A stretch of DNA of 64,000 bases from Colwellia psychrerythraea (GCF_000764185.1 NZ_JQEC01000071.1:62001-126000), one strand, 5' to 3'. Shown: positions 52,266 to 62,754, counted from the first letter of the stretch. A program made the numbers and translations. Notes: a model not told the origin generated them from the sequence alone.

Positions 52266-55200
52266 ATGAAGCTTAATAAGATCTTTATTGCTAGCTGTAC
52301 TTTGCTAACAATAGCCTCAGCACAGGCTGCACATATTCCGCAAGCCCCACAACAAGCACCTCAACAATCAAAGGTGCAAGCTGTTGACCTACACAATGGC
52401 CATGCAAATAAAAACACGCAAGATATTAAGGCACCAACTCCTCGAAGAGAAATACAGGAAACCACTAAATCGTTAGCAAGTTTGAATTCAAAGTCAGTCC
52501 AACCCATGTCGTTACAAGTCTCAGCATCCGCTAGTTGTAATGTTAATGCCTTTGCTACTTCAAACTCTTCAACCTTGATTAATGAAATTAAAACTCAAGG
52601 TCCTAATTGTGTTAACGAATTGTTTAATGCTTCAACTAGCATTCAAAGTAGCGCATATAGTTCAGACAACATGTATGCTGTTGCTAATCATGTAAAAAAC
52701 TTATCTCAATCTTATGCCGGTGGCGGTGATGTTAATATTGAAGCGATGTTTTTATATTTACGCGCTGGCTATTATGTAGAGTTTTACAATAATAGCGTCA
52801 GCTTTATTTCTTGGGTAAAACCCTCAGTTAAAGGCGCCATTGATGCCTTTGTTAACAATGCCAATTTTTATCAAGATAACGATGGCCATGGTAAAACCTT
52901 ATCTGAAGTTATCATCACTATGGATAGCTCTGAACAACAAGACATATATTTACCCGTTGTTAAAGAGTGGTTAAACCGCTGGAATCAAAGCTACGCTAAT
53001 AAATGGAATATGCGCAGTGCCGTTAATGGTATTTTCACTATTTTATTTCGCGGACAATACAATACTAACTTTAAAAACTTAGTAAACACCGATACCACGT
53101 TAATAAGTCGCTTAAATAATTTTACTCAGCAAAACTGGATGATTAACAGTGAGTCTGAATATCTTATTGCTAATGCGGCTCGTGAGTTAGGTCGAATGAA
53201 AATGTATGGCACTGCCATTCAGTCTACGGTTGATTCAGGCCTAAATAGCATTTTCTCCAATTATGTTATGTTTGGTAATGGCGACGCTGTCTGGTTAGGC
53301 GCTGCTGATACGGCCACTTACTACGGTAAATGTAATGACTACGGTATTTGTGGTTATGAAACACAACTAGAAACACAAGCATTAGCGCAAACTTATACTT
53401 GTAGCTCCACACTTAAAATCCGTTCACAAAACCTAACCTCTGCACAGCAATCATCCGCTTGTTCAACATTAGGTGCTGAGGAAAGCTATTTTCATAACAA
53501 AACACAATCTGGCAATGTGCCAATTCCTGGTGATACCAACAATCAATTGCAAATTAATATTTTCGACAGCAGTAATGATTATGGTAAATATGCCGGTCCT
53601 ATCTTTGATATAAACACCAATAATGGCGGTATGTATTTAGAAGGCGACCCATCAGTTGCTGGAAACATACCTAATTTTGTTGCTTATGAGGCTTCTTATG
53701 CTGAAGCTCCGCATTATGTTTGGAACTTAGAACATGAATACGTACATTACCTAGATGGTCGCTTTGATTTATTTGGTAACTTTAATACACCAACAGAAAA
53801 AGTTGTTTGGTGGGCTGAAGGTGTTGCCGAATACGTTGCTAATGAAAATAATAACCCATCGGCAATTGATACCATTCATGATGGATCTACTTATACTTTA
53901 AGCACTATTTTTGAAACCACTTATGATGGTTTTGATCAAGATAGAATTTACCAATGGGGTTACCTAGCAGTTCGCTTTATGTTTGAAAACCACTTTAACG
54001 AAGTTAAAGCAATGATAGGGGAAACTCGTGCTGGCAACTGGACAGCCTATAAAACACGTTTAAATTCTTGGGTAAATAATTACAGCAACGAATTTACCAC
54101 TTGGACACAAACCGTTAAAAGTGACGGTAGCACTACGCCAAATAATGCCGCCCCGTCAGCCAACGCAAATGGACCATATGCGGGTCAAGCCGGTGAAGTT
54201 ATTAACTTTACTAGTAATGGCTCAGTAGATTCTGACGGCTCTATTGTTAGTTATAGTTGGAACTTTGGTGACGGTACAACAGGCACTGGTGCTAACGCTA
54301 GCCACAGTTACGCAAATGCGAATAATTATACTGCAACATTAACTGTTACAGATGATCAAGGTGCAATGGGTAGCTCAACCGCAGCAGTAACGATATCCTC
54401 AGGCGCCAGTCTAGAAATTGTTAATGGTGGTTCAAAGTCAGGCTTATCAGCAAGTACCAATCAAACCACTGATAGCTACTTTATTAATGTTCCTGTTGGC
54501 GCAACAAACTTAGTGGTAAATATTAGTGGCGGTAGCGGCGACGCTGACTTATTCATTAAACAAGGTACTGCTCCTTCTTCTAGTAGCTACGATTGCCGTC
54601 CTTATCAATCAGGTAATAGTGAAACTTGTACCGTTTCAAGTCCAACTGCTGGCCTTTGGTATATGAATGTTAATGCCTATAGTGCCTTTGCCAATGTTAC
54701 CCTCACAGCAAGTTTTGATGAAGGTCAAGGCACACCCAATGTAGCACCTGTTGTTCATATTAATGGTCCATATACCGCTGATGAAGGTGTATCAGTAAGC
54801 TTTAGTAGTGCTGGCAGTTACGATTCGGATGGTTCAATTGCTACATATAATTGGAACTTTGGTGATGGCACAAGCAGCTCTTCAGCAAACCCAAGCCATA
54901 TCTATTCTTCAGCAAATAATTATACAGTAACCTTGAGCATTACTGATAATCAAGGCTTAACAGAAACTGCAACTACAATGGCTGATATAAGTGCAACAAC
55001 AATTCCTGGTGGCAATGTTCCGGATATGTGTGCCATACAAGGCTCACAATCTAGTGGTCAAGTAGCTGATGGAGAAGCCATTTGTCTTGGAAATGTAAGT
55101 ACTAGTTGGTTAAGCGTTGCTGATGTAAGTGGCCATAGCAGTATAGCTATCACTACAGGTAACGGTACCGGTAATTTGAATATAGAATTTAGCAATACGG

Positions 55201-55364
55201 GCTGGCCAAATGGTTCAAATCATAATGGAACTTCATATAATGCAGGAAATAGTGAGTGTATTTACTTAACTAATCTATCAGAGTATTGGGGATACATTAA
55301 AGTAACGGGTGATAGTAATAATGCATCATTAGTTATTGATTTTGACACTAATGCTTGCCGTTAA
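52266..55364 (+). CDS. Secreted M9-family collagenase with PKD and PPC domains
   Basis: A 1032-residue extracellular zinc metalloprotease. Signal peptide residues 1-21 (cleavage after AQA). A propeptide and the M9N region (about 90-270) precede the catalytic part, with zinc motif HEYVH (490-494) and the third ligand glutamate in WAEGVAEY (E518). Further C-terminal are a PKD domain (about 628-712, with NFGDGT), a PPC domain (about 735-820), a second PKD (about 828-910) and a C-terminal domain (920-1032) with paired cysteines. This is the Vibrio/Shewanella ColA type layout for degrading collagen-like substrates in marine organic matter. A second M9 gene begins beyond the right edge. Confidence 0.92.
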   Translation: MKLNKIFIASCTLLTIASAQAAHIPQAPQQAPQQSKVQAVDLHNGHANKNTQDIKAPTPRREIQETTKSLASLNSKSVQPMSLQVSASASCNVNAFATSNSSTLINEIKTQGPNCVNELFNASTSIQSSAYSSDNMYAVANHVKNLSQSYAGGGDVNIEAMFLYLRAGYYVEFYNNSVSFISWVKPSVKGAIDAFVNNANFYQDNDGHGKTLSEVIITMDSSEQQDIYLPVVKEWLNRWNQSYANKWNMRSAVNGIFTILFRGQYNTNFKNLVNTDTTLISRLNNFTQQNWMINSESEYLIANAARELGRMKMYGTAIQSTVDSGLNSIFSNYVMFGNGDAVWLGAADTATYYGKCNDYGICGYETQLETQALAQTYTCSSTLKIRSQNLTSAQQSSACSTLGAEESYFHNKTQSGNVPIPGDTNNQLQINIFDSSNDYGKYAGPIFDINTNNGGMYLEGDPSVAGNIPNFVAYEASYAEAPHYVWNLEHEYVHYLDGRFDLFGNFNTPTEKVVWWAEGVAEYVANENNNPSAIDTIHDGSTYTLSTIFETTYDGFDQDRIYQWGYLAVRFMFENHFNEVKAMIGETRAGNWTAYKTRLNSWVNNYSNEFTTWTQTVKSDGSTTPNNAAPSANANGPYAGQAGEVINFTSNGSVDSDGSIVSYSWNFGDGTTGTGANASHSYANANNYTATLTVTDDQGAMGSSTAAVTISSGASLEIVNGGSKSGLSASTNQTTDSYFINVPVGATNLVVNISGGSGDADLFIKQGTAPSSSSYDCRPYQSGNSETCTVSSPTAGLWYMNVNAYSAFANVTLTASFDEGQGTPNVAPVVHINGPYTADEGVSVSFSSAGSYDSDGSIATYNWNFGDGTSSSSANPSHIYSSANNYTVTLSITDNQGLTETATTMADISATTIPGGNVPDMCAIQGSQSSGQVADGEAICLGNVSTSWLSVADVSGHSSIAITTGNGTGNLNIEFSNTGWPNGSNHNGTSYNAGNSECIYLTNLSEYWGYIKVTGDSNNASLVIDFDTNACR

Positions 55365-55470
55365 CACTTTCAATGAAGCTTAGCATTCAAAATTAGACAT
55401 GTTAACCCCGTGACAGCTAGCGATTTGAAAGTGAGAGCTGTGACTGAATACAACGGGGAAGGTAAAAACT

Positions 55471-55497
55471 AAAAAGCCAGATTAACTCTGGCTTTTT
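55471..55497. terminator. Bidirectional terminator between collagenase and PilZ gene
   Basis: AAAAAGCCAG pairs with CTGGCTTTTT around a short loop with A- and T-runs on the two sides. Confidence 0.85.
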
Positions 55498-55525
55498 CTA
55501 TCATTTCAAAGCAAATAATATAGAG

Positions 55526-55825
55526 CTAATCTATTTCTTCAATGGCAATACCGATAAGATAACAATTGACGTTTTCTTCTTCAATGCGAACTACACGTCC
55601 ACGGATATCAAGCGTTTGTACCTGACTACTCGCTGAGTCGACTTTTATCCTCACATGAGTAGAAATCGCTAAAGGATGTTCCATTTCAAACGCCATGCCT
55701 GTAGCACTCAAGTCCCGACAAGTAGCAGTCAGTTGACTATTTACTTCATCATCTATAACGGTAACAGTCACTTCACTGTTTAACATCATGCGGTAAAAAT
55801 CACGTTTATCATCAAAACCGTTCAT
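55526..55825 (-). CDS. PilZ-domain protein
   Basis: A 99-residue single PilZ domain. The c-di-GMP binding signature is visible: RDFYR (RxxxR, about residues 8-12) at the N-terminus and DLSATG ((D/N)xSxxG, about 38-43). It should bind cyclic-di-GMP and act through protein contacts; such stand-alone PilZ proteins affect motility, biofilm or secretion. It is transcribed toward the collagenase terminator, away from hrpA (150 bp). Which process it controls is not visible. Confidence 0.85.
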   Translation of the reverse strand: MNGFDDKRDFYRMMLNSEVTVTVIDDEVNSQLTATCRDLSATGMAFEMEHPLAISTHVRIKVDSASSQVQTLDIRGRVVRIEEENVNCYLIGIAIEEID

Positions 55826-55974
55826 TCGCTCTCCAAAGCAGACTATTTACGACGCTATTATTTATACTGAGCAAAACCATAAGTGTCAACTAGTGCTCAT
55901 AAATAATTCAAATTTTTATTGAACAGTTAAGCAATATTATGGTTTAGATGTCGATAATCGCTTAAACATATTAC

Positions 55975-58900
55975 TTAAGCATAGGCTTTTAAATGATTTA
56001 AAATTCGTTTTACCGATATAGGTGCTGCAGTACCTAAATTTTGTGCAAATAAAGAAATCCGAAGCTCTTCAATTAACCAACGAGTTGCAAGTAAGTCATT
56101 TTCAATGGGCTTATCTTTTCGCTGTTTCTTTATAATGCTCTGGAAAACGTCATTTACTTTATTCACTTCAATCAGTTTTAACCTGTCTTGATTAGGGTCA
56201 ATGGGCAGTTTTTCTAATCGACGTAACATGCCTTGTAAATAGCGAGTAATATCATCTAATTTAGTTAAACCTGAATAGCTTACAAAACCTTTGAACACTA
56301 ACTGCTGGCATTGTTGCTTGATATCACCATGGGATTGGATGACATTTAACGGTACGCTACCTTTCATTTTTTTAGTGACTTCATGACGTAAACTTAAGGT
56401 GCGTTCAACTTTAATGGCTGCTGCTAAAACACAGTCTGCAATTTCAGCGCGCACATAATCACAACATAGAGAAAATTGTGCTTGCTCTCGTGGTAATTGT
56501 CCATCGTTTTGCTGCGATGAAAACTGCTGTACCAAAGACAAACAGGCACCTTGGATACAGTCCTGTAACAGATCGTTGATTGAGCCAAATGGGTTAAAAT
56601 ATAAACCAAGTTTGGCCTTATTAGGTAATTTTTCCTGTAAATACTTTAGTGGTGTAGGGATATTCAGCAAAATGAGTCGGCTGATACCTTTGAGCATAGC
56701 TTCTTGGGCATGTTGCTCTTGCTCAAATAACTCAATGGCAACACTGCTTTTATGGTCAACTAACGCCGGAAATGCCTTAATGGTTATATTAGCAACTTTC
56801 TTTTCATAACCTACAGGCAATTTTCCAAAATTCCATTGAGTTAAATCTACTTGTTCTATCCCCTTTTCTGCCACCTTTTTTATCGATGCTTTCACTTTTC
56901 CTTGCAAATCAGCTTTAAGATCGTTTAGATCTCGACCTTGCTTTAATAACTTACCTTTGTCATCCACCACTTGAAAATTCATGGTTAAATGTACCGGCAG
57001 TGAAATATCTTGCCAAGCCTCTTCAGGTAAACGCACACCCGTCATACGTAATAGTTGTTTCGCCAGTGCCGCTTGTAAATGGCCCTCATCACTTGGCATT
57101 GCTGCTAAACAAGCCTGTGCGTAATTAGGTGCCGGCACGAAGTTACGTCTTAAAGTTTTAGGAAGGGCTTTAATTAAAGCGATAGCAAGCTCTTCACGCA
57201 ATGCAGGAATTAACCAGTCAAAACCAATATCATGTACCTGATTTAATAAGGCAATAGGTACAATAATGCTTATGCCATCATCAACATCCCCTGGGCTAAA
57301 ATGATATTTTAGCGGTAAAGTTATAGCATCTTGTTGCCAAAAATCAGGATATTCCTTAGTACTTAATTTATTGGATGATTCATTCAATAAAAAAGCTTCA
57401 CTAAAGTCTAATAATTGACCGTCGTCTTGTTTAGCTTTTTTCCACCAAGCGAGAAAACTTCGCTGACAGATAATGGTTTCAGGTAATTTATCACTGTAAA
57501 AATCAACCAACTGTTGTTCGTCAATCAAAAAGTCTTTGCGGCGTGCTTTTTGCTCTAACGCTTCAATGCTTGCTACCAATTGTTGATTTTTACTTAAGAA
57601 TTTTTCTTTAATAACACAATCACCATTAACCAGCGCTTCGCGAATAAATATCTCACGACAAGTAGCGGGTTCAATGGTATTAAAATTAATTTTACGTTTA
57701 CTGACAATACTTAAGCCATATAAGGTGACTTGCTCAAAGGCCATCACCGCACCTTGCTTTTTCTCCCAGTGCGGCTCACTGTAATTACGTTTAACAAGGT
57801 GTTGTGCCAGCGGCTCAAGCCATAGAGGGTCAATTTTAGCGTTCATACGAGCAAATAACCGGCTAGTTTCCACTAATTCTGCCGACATCAGCCACTTTGG
57901 TGATTTTTTGGTTAACGCTGAGCCAGGGAAAATAAAGAATTTCATACCGCGAGCACCTTTATACTCGCGGTTTTCATCTTGCTGTCCAATATGGCTAAGC
58001 AAACCTGATAATAAGGCTTGATGTACTGGTGTTAATGCCGAGTCCTGTTCACTTTCTTTAGCCTTGCCCTCTGCTTCGTTAGCTTGTTGAGAACTTGGTA
58101 TTGAGAAGCGGTAATTAACCGAGCTTAACTGTATGTTTTGCTCTTTTAGTGTTAGCTTTAATTGACTAAAAATATCCTGCCATTCACGTAAACGCACATA
58201 GGATAGGAACTCACGCTGACATAATTTCCTGAAATGGTTTTGCGTTAAATCTTTTTTCTGCTCATTAATATACTGCCAAAGATTTAGTAAACTTATGAAA
58301 TCAGAACTCTTGTTTTTAAAACGATTATGCTTTTCATCACTAAGTTGCTGCTTTTCATGGGGCCTTTCACGCGGGTCTTGAATGCTTAAAGCACTAACAA
58401 TAATAAGTATTTGCTCAATACAACCAAACTCAATGGCAGAGATAACCATCTTAGCTAAACGGGGATCTATGGGGAATTTTGCTAATAAACGGCCTGACTT
58501 AGTCAACTGTGTCGTTGTTGGTTTTAGCGCACCTTTCGAAAATTTAGTTTTACTCGATGAATTAACTTTGTCTGGCTTCCCGGGACTTTCAATCGCAGCA
58601 ATTTCTTCTAATAAACGGACGCCATCGCTAATATTACGATTATCTGGCGCTTCAACAAATGGGAAGTCAGCAATATCACCTAAATCAAGGGCATGCATTT
58701 GCAATATTACTGTGGCCAAATTAGTACGTAGAATTTCAGGATCAGTAAACTCAGCGCGACTGTTGTAATCATCTTCTGAATATAAACGAATACAAATACC
58801 TTCAGAAACACGGCCACAGCGGCCGGAGCGTTGATTAGCACTTGCCTGTGATACAGCTTCAATAGGTAAACGTTGTACTTTAGTACGATAACTGTAACGA

Positions 58901-60117
58901 GAAATCCGCGCTGTACCTGGGTCAATAACATACTTAATACCAGGGACAGTTAAAGACGTTTCGGCGACATTGGTCGCTAAGACAATATTTCGACCACTAT
59001 GGGGTTTAAATATTTGGTTTTGCTCGCTGACAGTTAAACGTGCATACAGTGGTAAAACATGAGTATGTCTTAAATTGGCTTTGTTGAGCGCAGCGGCTGT
59101 GTCGCGTATTTCACGCTCACCATTGAGGAAAACAAGAATGTCACCTTGCCCACAATCACTAAGCTCATCAACTGCCGACAAAATACCACTAATAACATCA
59201 ACCTCTTGAGGTGATTGCTCGTCATCGTCACTGACTACCCGATCATTTAATGGTCGATAGCGCATTTCAACAGGGAAAGTCCTACCTGATACTTCAATAA
59301 TTGGCGCTGACCCCCCTGTTTTGCTGGAAAAATGCTGAGCAAAACGTTCTGGGTCAATGGTCGCTGAGGTGATTATTAACTTAAGATCAGGGCGTTTAGC
59401 CAGAACTTGTTTTAAATAACCTAAGATAAAATCGATATTTAAACTGCGTTCATGGGCTTCATCGATAATGATAGTATCGTATTGACGTAATAATCTATCT
59501 CTTTGCATTTCCGCCAGCAAAATACCGTCAGTCATTAATTTAATATAACTGCGGTCACTGACTTGATCATTAAAACGAACTTTATAACCTACCTGATCGC
59601 CAAGCGTTGTTCCTAACTCTTCAGCAATACGATTAGCAACGGTTCTTGCCGCAATTCGCCTAGGTTGGGTATGACCAATTAGACCATCCACGCCTCGGCC
59701 AAGTTCAAGACAAATTTTCGGGATTTGGGTAGTTTTCCCTGAGCCTGTTTCACCAGCAATAATGACGACTTGATTATCTTGAATAGCTTTGGAGATTTGC
59801 TCGGCATTATCTGAAATGGGTAAACCATCTGGATAGGTTATTTTTGGCAGGTTTCTAATTTTTTGTTGTTTATCATTGATTGATTTAAGGATATGTTGTT
59901 GTAACTGCTCAACCAATTTAATTTGTTTTATTGATAATAGCAAAGCCGCTATTTCAGTTGATGATTGTTGCCCAGCCTCTTTAACTATTGATTTTTTAAG
60001 ATTTACTAACCTCTTTTTAAAGCGAAAAGCATCACAATTTTTCGCTTGCGGCATTAGCTCAAAAAGGTTTTGTAAATGGGAAAACGAAGTAATAACAGGC
60101 TCAATTGAAACAGACAA
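55975..60117 (-). CDS. hrpA: ATP-dependent RNA helicase HrpA
   Basis: A 1380-residue DEAH-box RNA helicase (E. coli HrpA 1300). GETGSGKTTQIPKICLELG (about 122-140) is Walker A, IIDEAHERSL (about 216-225) Walker B, SATIDPERF motif III, and QRSGRCGRVSEGIC motif VI. The helicase core is followed by HA2 and OB-fold domains and a long C-terminal DUF3418-type region. HrpA acts in mRNA processing and rescue of stalled ribosomes in E. coli. The start given is a TTG without a good ribosome site; the alternative MPQAKNCDAF starts 21 residues later. Confidence 0.95.
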   Translation of the reverse strand: MSVSIEPVITSFSHLQNLFELMPQAKNCDAFRFKKRLVNLKKSIVKEAGQQSSTEIAALLLSIKQIKLVEQLQQHILKSINDKQQKIRNLPKITYPDGLPISDNAEQISKAIQDNQVVIIAGETGSGKTTQIPKICLELGRGVDGLIGHTQPRRIAARTVANRIAEELGTTLGDQVGYKVRFNDQVSDRSYIKLMTDGILLAEMQRDRLLRQYDTIIIDEAHERSLNIDFILGYLKQVLAKRPDLKLIITSATIDPERFAQHFSSKTGGSAPIIEVSGRTFPVEMRYRPLNDRVVSDDDEQSPQEVDVISGILSAVDELSDCGQGDILVFLNGEREIRDTAAALNKANLRHTHVLPLYARLTVSEQNQIFKPHSGRNIVLATNVAETSLTVPGIKYVIDPGTARISRYSYRTKVQRLPIEAVSQASANQRSGRCGRVSEGICIRLYSEDDYNSRAEFTDPEILRTNLATVILQMHALDLGDIADFPFVEAPDNRNISDGVRLLEEIAAIESPGKPDKVNSSSKTKFSKGALKPTTTQLTKSGRLLAKFPIDPRLAKMVISAIEFGCIEQILIIVSALSIQDPRERPHEKQQLSDEKHNRFKNKSSDFISLLNLWQYINEQKKDLTQNHFRKLCQREFLSYVRLREWQDIFSQLKLTLKEQNIQLSSVNYRFSIPSSQQANEAEGKAKESEQDSALTPVHQALLSGLLSHIGQQDENREYKGARGMKFFIFPGSALTKKSPKWLMSAELVETSRLFARMNAKIDPLWLEPLAQHLVKRNYSEPHWEKKQGAVMAFEQVTLYGLSIVSKRKINFNTIEPATCREIFIREALVNGDCVIKEKFLSKNQQLVASIEALEQKARRKDFLIDEQQLVDFYSDKLPETIICQRSFLAWWKKAKQDDGQLLDFSEAFLLNESSNKLSTKEYPDFWQQDAITLPLKYHFSPGDVDDGISIIVPIALLNQVHDIGFDWLIPALREELAIALIKALPKTLRRNFVPAPNYAQACLAAMPSDEGHLQAALAKQLLRMTGVRLPEEAWQDISLPVHLTMNFQVVDDKGKLLKQGRDLNDLKADLQGKVKASIKKVAEKGIEQVDLTQWNFGKLPVGYEKKVANITIKAFPALVDHKSSVAIELFEQEQHAQEAMLKGISRLILLNIPTPLKYLQEKLPNKAKLGLYFNPFGSINDLLQDCIQGACLSLVQQFSSQQNDGQLPREQAQFSLCCDYVRAEIADCVLAAAIKVERTLSLRHEVTKKMKGSVPLNVIQSHGDIKQQCQQLVFKGFVSYSGLTKLDDITRYLQGMLRRLEKLPIDPNQDRLKLIEVNKVNDVFQSIIKKQRKDKPIENDLLATRWLIEELRISLFAQNLGTAAPISVKRILNHLKAYA

Positions 60118-60304
60118 AGCAAACTCGGATAGGAAATCAAAAAAGTTATTTTAACAGTAAAATATCGTAATTACAGCGAGTAATAGCAAACGCATTAATT
60201 TATTGTTCTGCTTAGCGCTACGTTGGCAAGATTAAAACAAGCAAAAGAAGCTTTACAGCTCCTTTTAAAAAAAGACTACTTATTATAGGTGAGCACCTTA
60301 GCTA

Positions 60305-60739
60305 TCAAACTGCCGCGTGCTCTTTCTCTATAGAGGCTCTTGCCTTTCCGTGTTTATAACAAGCTTGTAAAACTTCATTTCGAGAGATAGTGCCAAGTAA
60401 ATTACCATCATCATCAATTACTGGATAAACTTTAGGTTTATCCTTTATCATGGTTTGGCCTAACTCAATAATACTGTCATAAGGTTTCACTGACAGCACT
60501 TTTTTGTTCATAATATCTTTAATAATCGCGACATTTTCATTGAAATAAATGGTTTCTAACATTTTCTCTAAAACATCACCTTCTGAAATAAAGCCAAGCA
60601 CTTTATAGTTTTGATCTATCACTGGCCCACCAATCTGCTTGGTTTTTAAAAAGCGTAATGACGCCTCCTCCACAGACATACTTTCGGTAAAAGTGACTGG
60701 GTAATGATTCATATATTCTTGTATTTTTAGACTCTGCAT
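60305..60739 (-). CDS. CBS-domain-pair protein
   Basis: A 144-residue protein consisting of two CBS domains: about residues 8-62 (YMNHYPVTFTESMSVEEAS to GFISEGDVLEKM) and 76-128 (IMNKKVLSVKPYDSIIELG to GTISRNEVLQAC). Such pairs bind adenine nucleotides and sense energy state. No catalytic domain is fused and the ligand and partner are unknown. Start ATG with AAAAGGAATATC upstream. It lies 187 bp downstream of hrpA start, divergently-in-order on the same strand; a shared regulation is not evident. Confidence 0.85.
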   Translation of the reverse strand: MQSLKIQEYMNHYPVTFTESMSVEEASLRFLKTKQIGGPVIDQNYKVLGFISEGDVLEKMLETIYFNENVAIIKDIMNKKVLSVKPYDSIIELGQTMIKDKPKVYPVIDDDGNLLGTISRNEVLQACYKHGKARASIEKEHAAV

Positions 60740-61009
60740 ATGATATTCCTTTTTAACCCCTGACTAAATTGTTATTTAGTTCTTTTATTATTATAAAAAC
60801 ACGAATGATATTATTAATAACTGTAGGTAAGCCTTTGCCAAAAAACCACTTTTTGACTGTCTTTATTGAGAGTTTATAACAAATATATTGAAAATTTATT
60901 AATAGACTTAGACACTGTAATGAACAACAATCACTAAAGTGTTAATAGTTATAACAAACGGATTACTTATTTATTTTTGTCCGATTGCTATTTTTACAAG
61001 GAATTAAAT

Positions 61010-61330
61010 ATGCCCGCTAATTTTTTATCAATTACGACCCTAACCTGTTTTGTATTCATAGTAACCAACAGCATAACGTCCGTGGCTTTTGCACATCAAA
61101 ATGAACAAAAAAAGTTAGATAAAGCTTGTGAAGCAGCAAGAAAAATTGCGTTAAAACCCAGAAGAAGTGAAATCTTTCAAGAATGTCGGCAAAAATTCAA
61201 AAAAAGTGAATCGGTCTGCCACAATGAAGCGAAAGCATATAATGGCAACCGCATAAATGGCGCACCAATGTTCTATGAACTGCCCGCTTGTGAGAAAGCT
61301 TTTGCATTTAGGAAAAAGAACACCGAATAA
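61010..61330 (+). CDS. Small exported protein of unknown function
   Basis: A 106-residue protein. The start is set at ATG 61010 because AAGGA lies 7 bases upstream; an in-frame ATG 11 codons earlier has no such site. A signal peptide (residues about 1-28, ending SVAFA) is expected, followed by a basic mature region with four cysteines (KACEAAR, FQECRQKF, ESVCHNEA, LPACEKAF) which could form two disulfides in the periplasm. I do not recognise the family. Confidence 0.65.
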   Translation: MPANFLSITTLTCFVFIVTNSITSVAFAHQNEQKKLDKACEAARKIALKPRRSEIFQECRQKFKKSESVCHNEAKAYNGNRINGAPMFYELPACEKAFAFRKKNTE

Positions 61331-61371
61331 TAAGCCTGCCTTTTACAAGGGGCTTGTTTAAATAACTTTAG

Positions 61372-61575
61372 TTAAGCGGTTATATCCACTGAACGACCTT
61401 TTCTATCATCTGGGTCATTTCGGCTTGGCTCAACAGAGCTACTTTCTTGATCTTGGCGATTAACCTCTTGTTGTTGCTCTTTTACCCTTTGCTCGTCTTG
61501 CTGAGCCGCTACTTGTTGACGCTGTTGTTGCAATACTTTTGCTACAGAGCCTCCGCCATCAACTGAAGAAACCAT
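61372..61575 (-). CDS. Small Gln/Arg/Asp-rich protein ending in SVDITA
   Basis: A 67-residue hydrophilic protein, MVSSVDGGGSVAKVLQQQ at the start, then a Gln-rich helix-like middle (about 14-45) and an Asp/Arg/Ser-rich C-terminus ending SVDITA. A good ribosome site (AGGAGG, 7 bases before ATG) supports it. No signal peptide or membrane segment. The short V(D/T)I(T/S)A ending recalls a motif in small flagellum-associated proteins and in the HGGGGVYVPPK protein of this window, but similarity is too short to be decisive. Confidence 0.6.
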   Translation of the reverse strand: MVSSVDGGGSVAKVLQQQRQQVAAQQDEQRVKEQQQEVNRQDQESSSVEPSRNDPDDRKGRSVDITA

Positions 61576-61848
61576 TTCAACCTCCTAACACAATGCAAAC
61601 TAGCAAAAAACAATTAGCTAATAGTGCTGCTTAATACCTCTTATAATTATAGCAGTGTATTTGAACAAGCTAACATCTCTGCAAATTTAGCCACGCTTAA
61701 CGTATTCGTTATTACTTTGCTATTGCTCAGGTATGGGCAGTAATACTGAATTAGTAATTAGCAGAGCATAAAAACACATCAAAGCTTGCTGCTTTTTAGC
61801 AAATAAGAAAGCAGCACACCTACAATTAGAGACAAGAGCAACACCGTG

Positions 61849-62721
61849 CTATTTCTTTAGGTTTTGCTTCTCCTTACTATTAGACAAACCTCCAACGCCA
61901 ATAAGATTACCAATAAGCATTAATGCCCCACCAATTAGTAAAGGCAATTCAAATGATTCATTATAAAAGCCCACCCCAACCAATGCGATAAGTGGCAACC
62001 TGAAAAAATCCAAAGTAATAATGGTAGTAATTTCAGCATATTGCATTGTTTTAGCTAAACAAAAATGTGCGAATAATGCGCTAAGGCCAATAACTACAAG
62101 CCAGAGCCACTGTTCTCCTTTCGGCCAAAGCCAATTTGACCATGATAATAATAAGCCAATGGGTAGTTGAATAACGCACATGTAGAGTAAAATAGTTAAG
62201 GGTGACTCTGTTTTTGCTAAATACTTTGTTGTGCTATGTGAGATGGCAAAACAAACTGCAGAGCCCAACACTACCATAGCGGCAAAATCAATTAAGGCAT
62301 ATCCAGGTTGAACAATCGCTATCACGCCTAGAGTACCCAAAAAAATCGCTATCAGTTTATTTACGGTAACTTTTTCATTAAGAAAAATACTGGCAATTAA
62401 CATCGTCCAAATAGGTACTGTGAACTCTAAAGCAAATACTTCCGCCAACGGCAACAAGCCAATACCAAAAAACCAGCCGTATTGAGCAAGAAAATGAGAT
62501 ACATTGCGAAATAAGTGAAGTTTGAATACGTTAAGCGCTGGCTTAGGCTTTATTTTTAAAGACTGAACTTTAAAAAATCGTGCACGGATAAAGTACACCA
62601 CAGATAAAAATACCAGTCCAATTGCACTACGAATGGCTAAAGACTGGCTGATACTAAGCACACCGCTGAGCTCCCGTGCGCCAATGGCGAGAATGCAAAA
62701 AGAAGCCAGTGCACCTGACAT
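61849..62721 (-). CDS. EamA/DMT-family inner membrane transporter
   Basis: Drug/metabolite transporter family protein with about ten hydrophobic helices in two EamA repeats (about 5-140 and 150-285). Characteristic pieces include AIFLGTLGVIAIVQPGY at about 123-139 and LIGGALMLIGNLIGVGGL near the C-terminus. The substrate is unknown. As called from the first ATG (290 residues) the N-terminal helix is short; in-frame sequence IISLLLW directly upstream and a Shine-Dalgarno AAGGG at 62749-62753, six bases before an ATT codon at 62742, suggest the true start is a non-AUG codon there. Confidence 0.82.
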   Translation of the reverse strand: MSGALASFCILAIGARELSGVLSISQSLAIRSAIGLVFLSVVYFIRARFFKVQSLKIKPKPALNVFKLHLFRNVSHFLAQYGWFFGIGLLPLAEVFALEFTVPIWTMLIASIFLNEKVTVNKLIAIFLGTLGVIAIVQPGYALIDFAAMVVLGSAVCFAISHSTTKYLAKTESPLTILLYMCVIQLPIGLLLSWSNWLWPKGEQWLWLVVIGLSALFAHFCLAKTMQYAEITTIITLDFFRLPLIALVGVGFYNESFELPLLIGGALMLIGNLIGVGGLSNSKEKQNLKK

Positions 62722-62754
62722 CCATAATAAAAGCGAAATAATAGTTATCCCTTA

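Noticed and set aside
58382..58768. 128-residue open frame inside hrpA, opposite strand
   Set aside because: Lies entirely within a conserved helicase region; the product resembles nothing and has no ribosome site.
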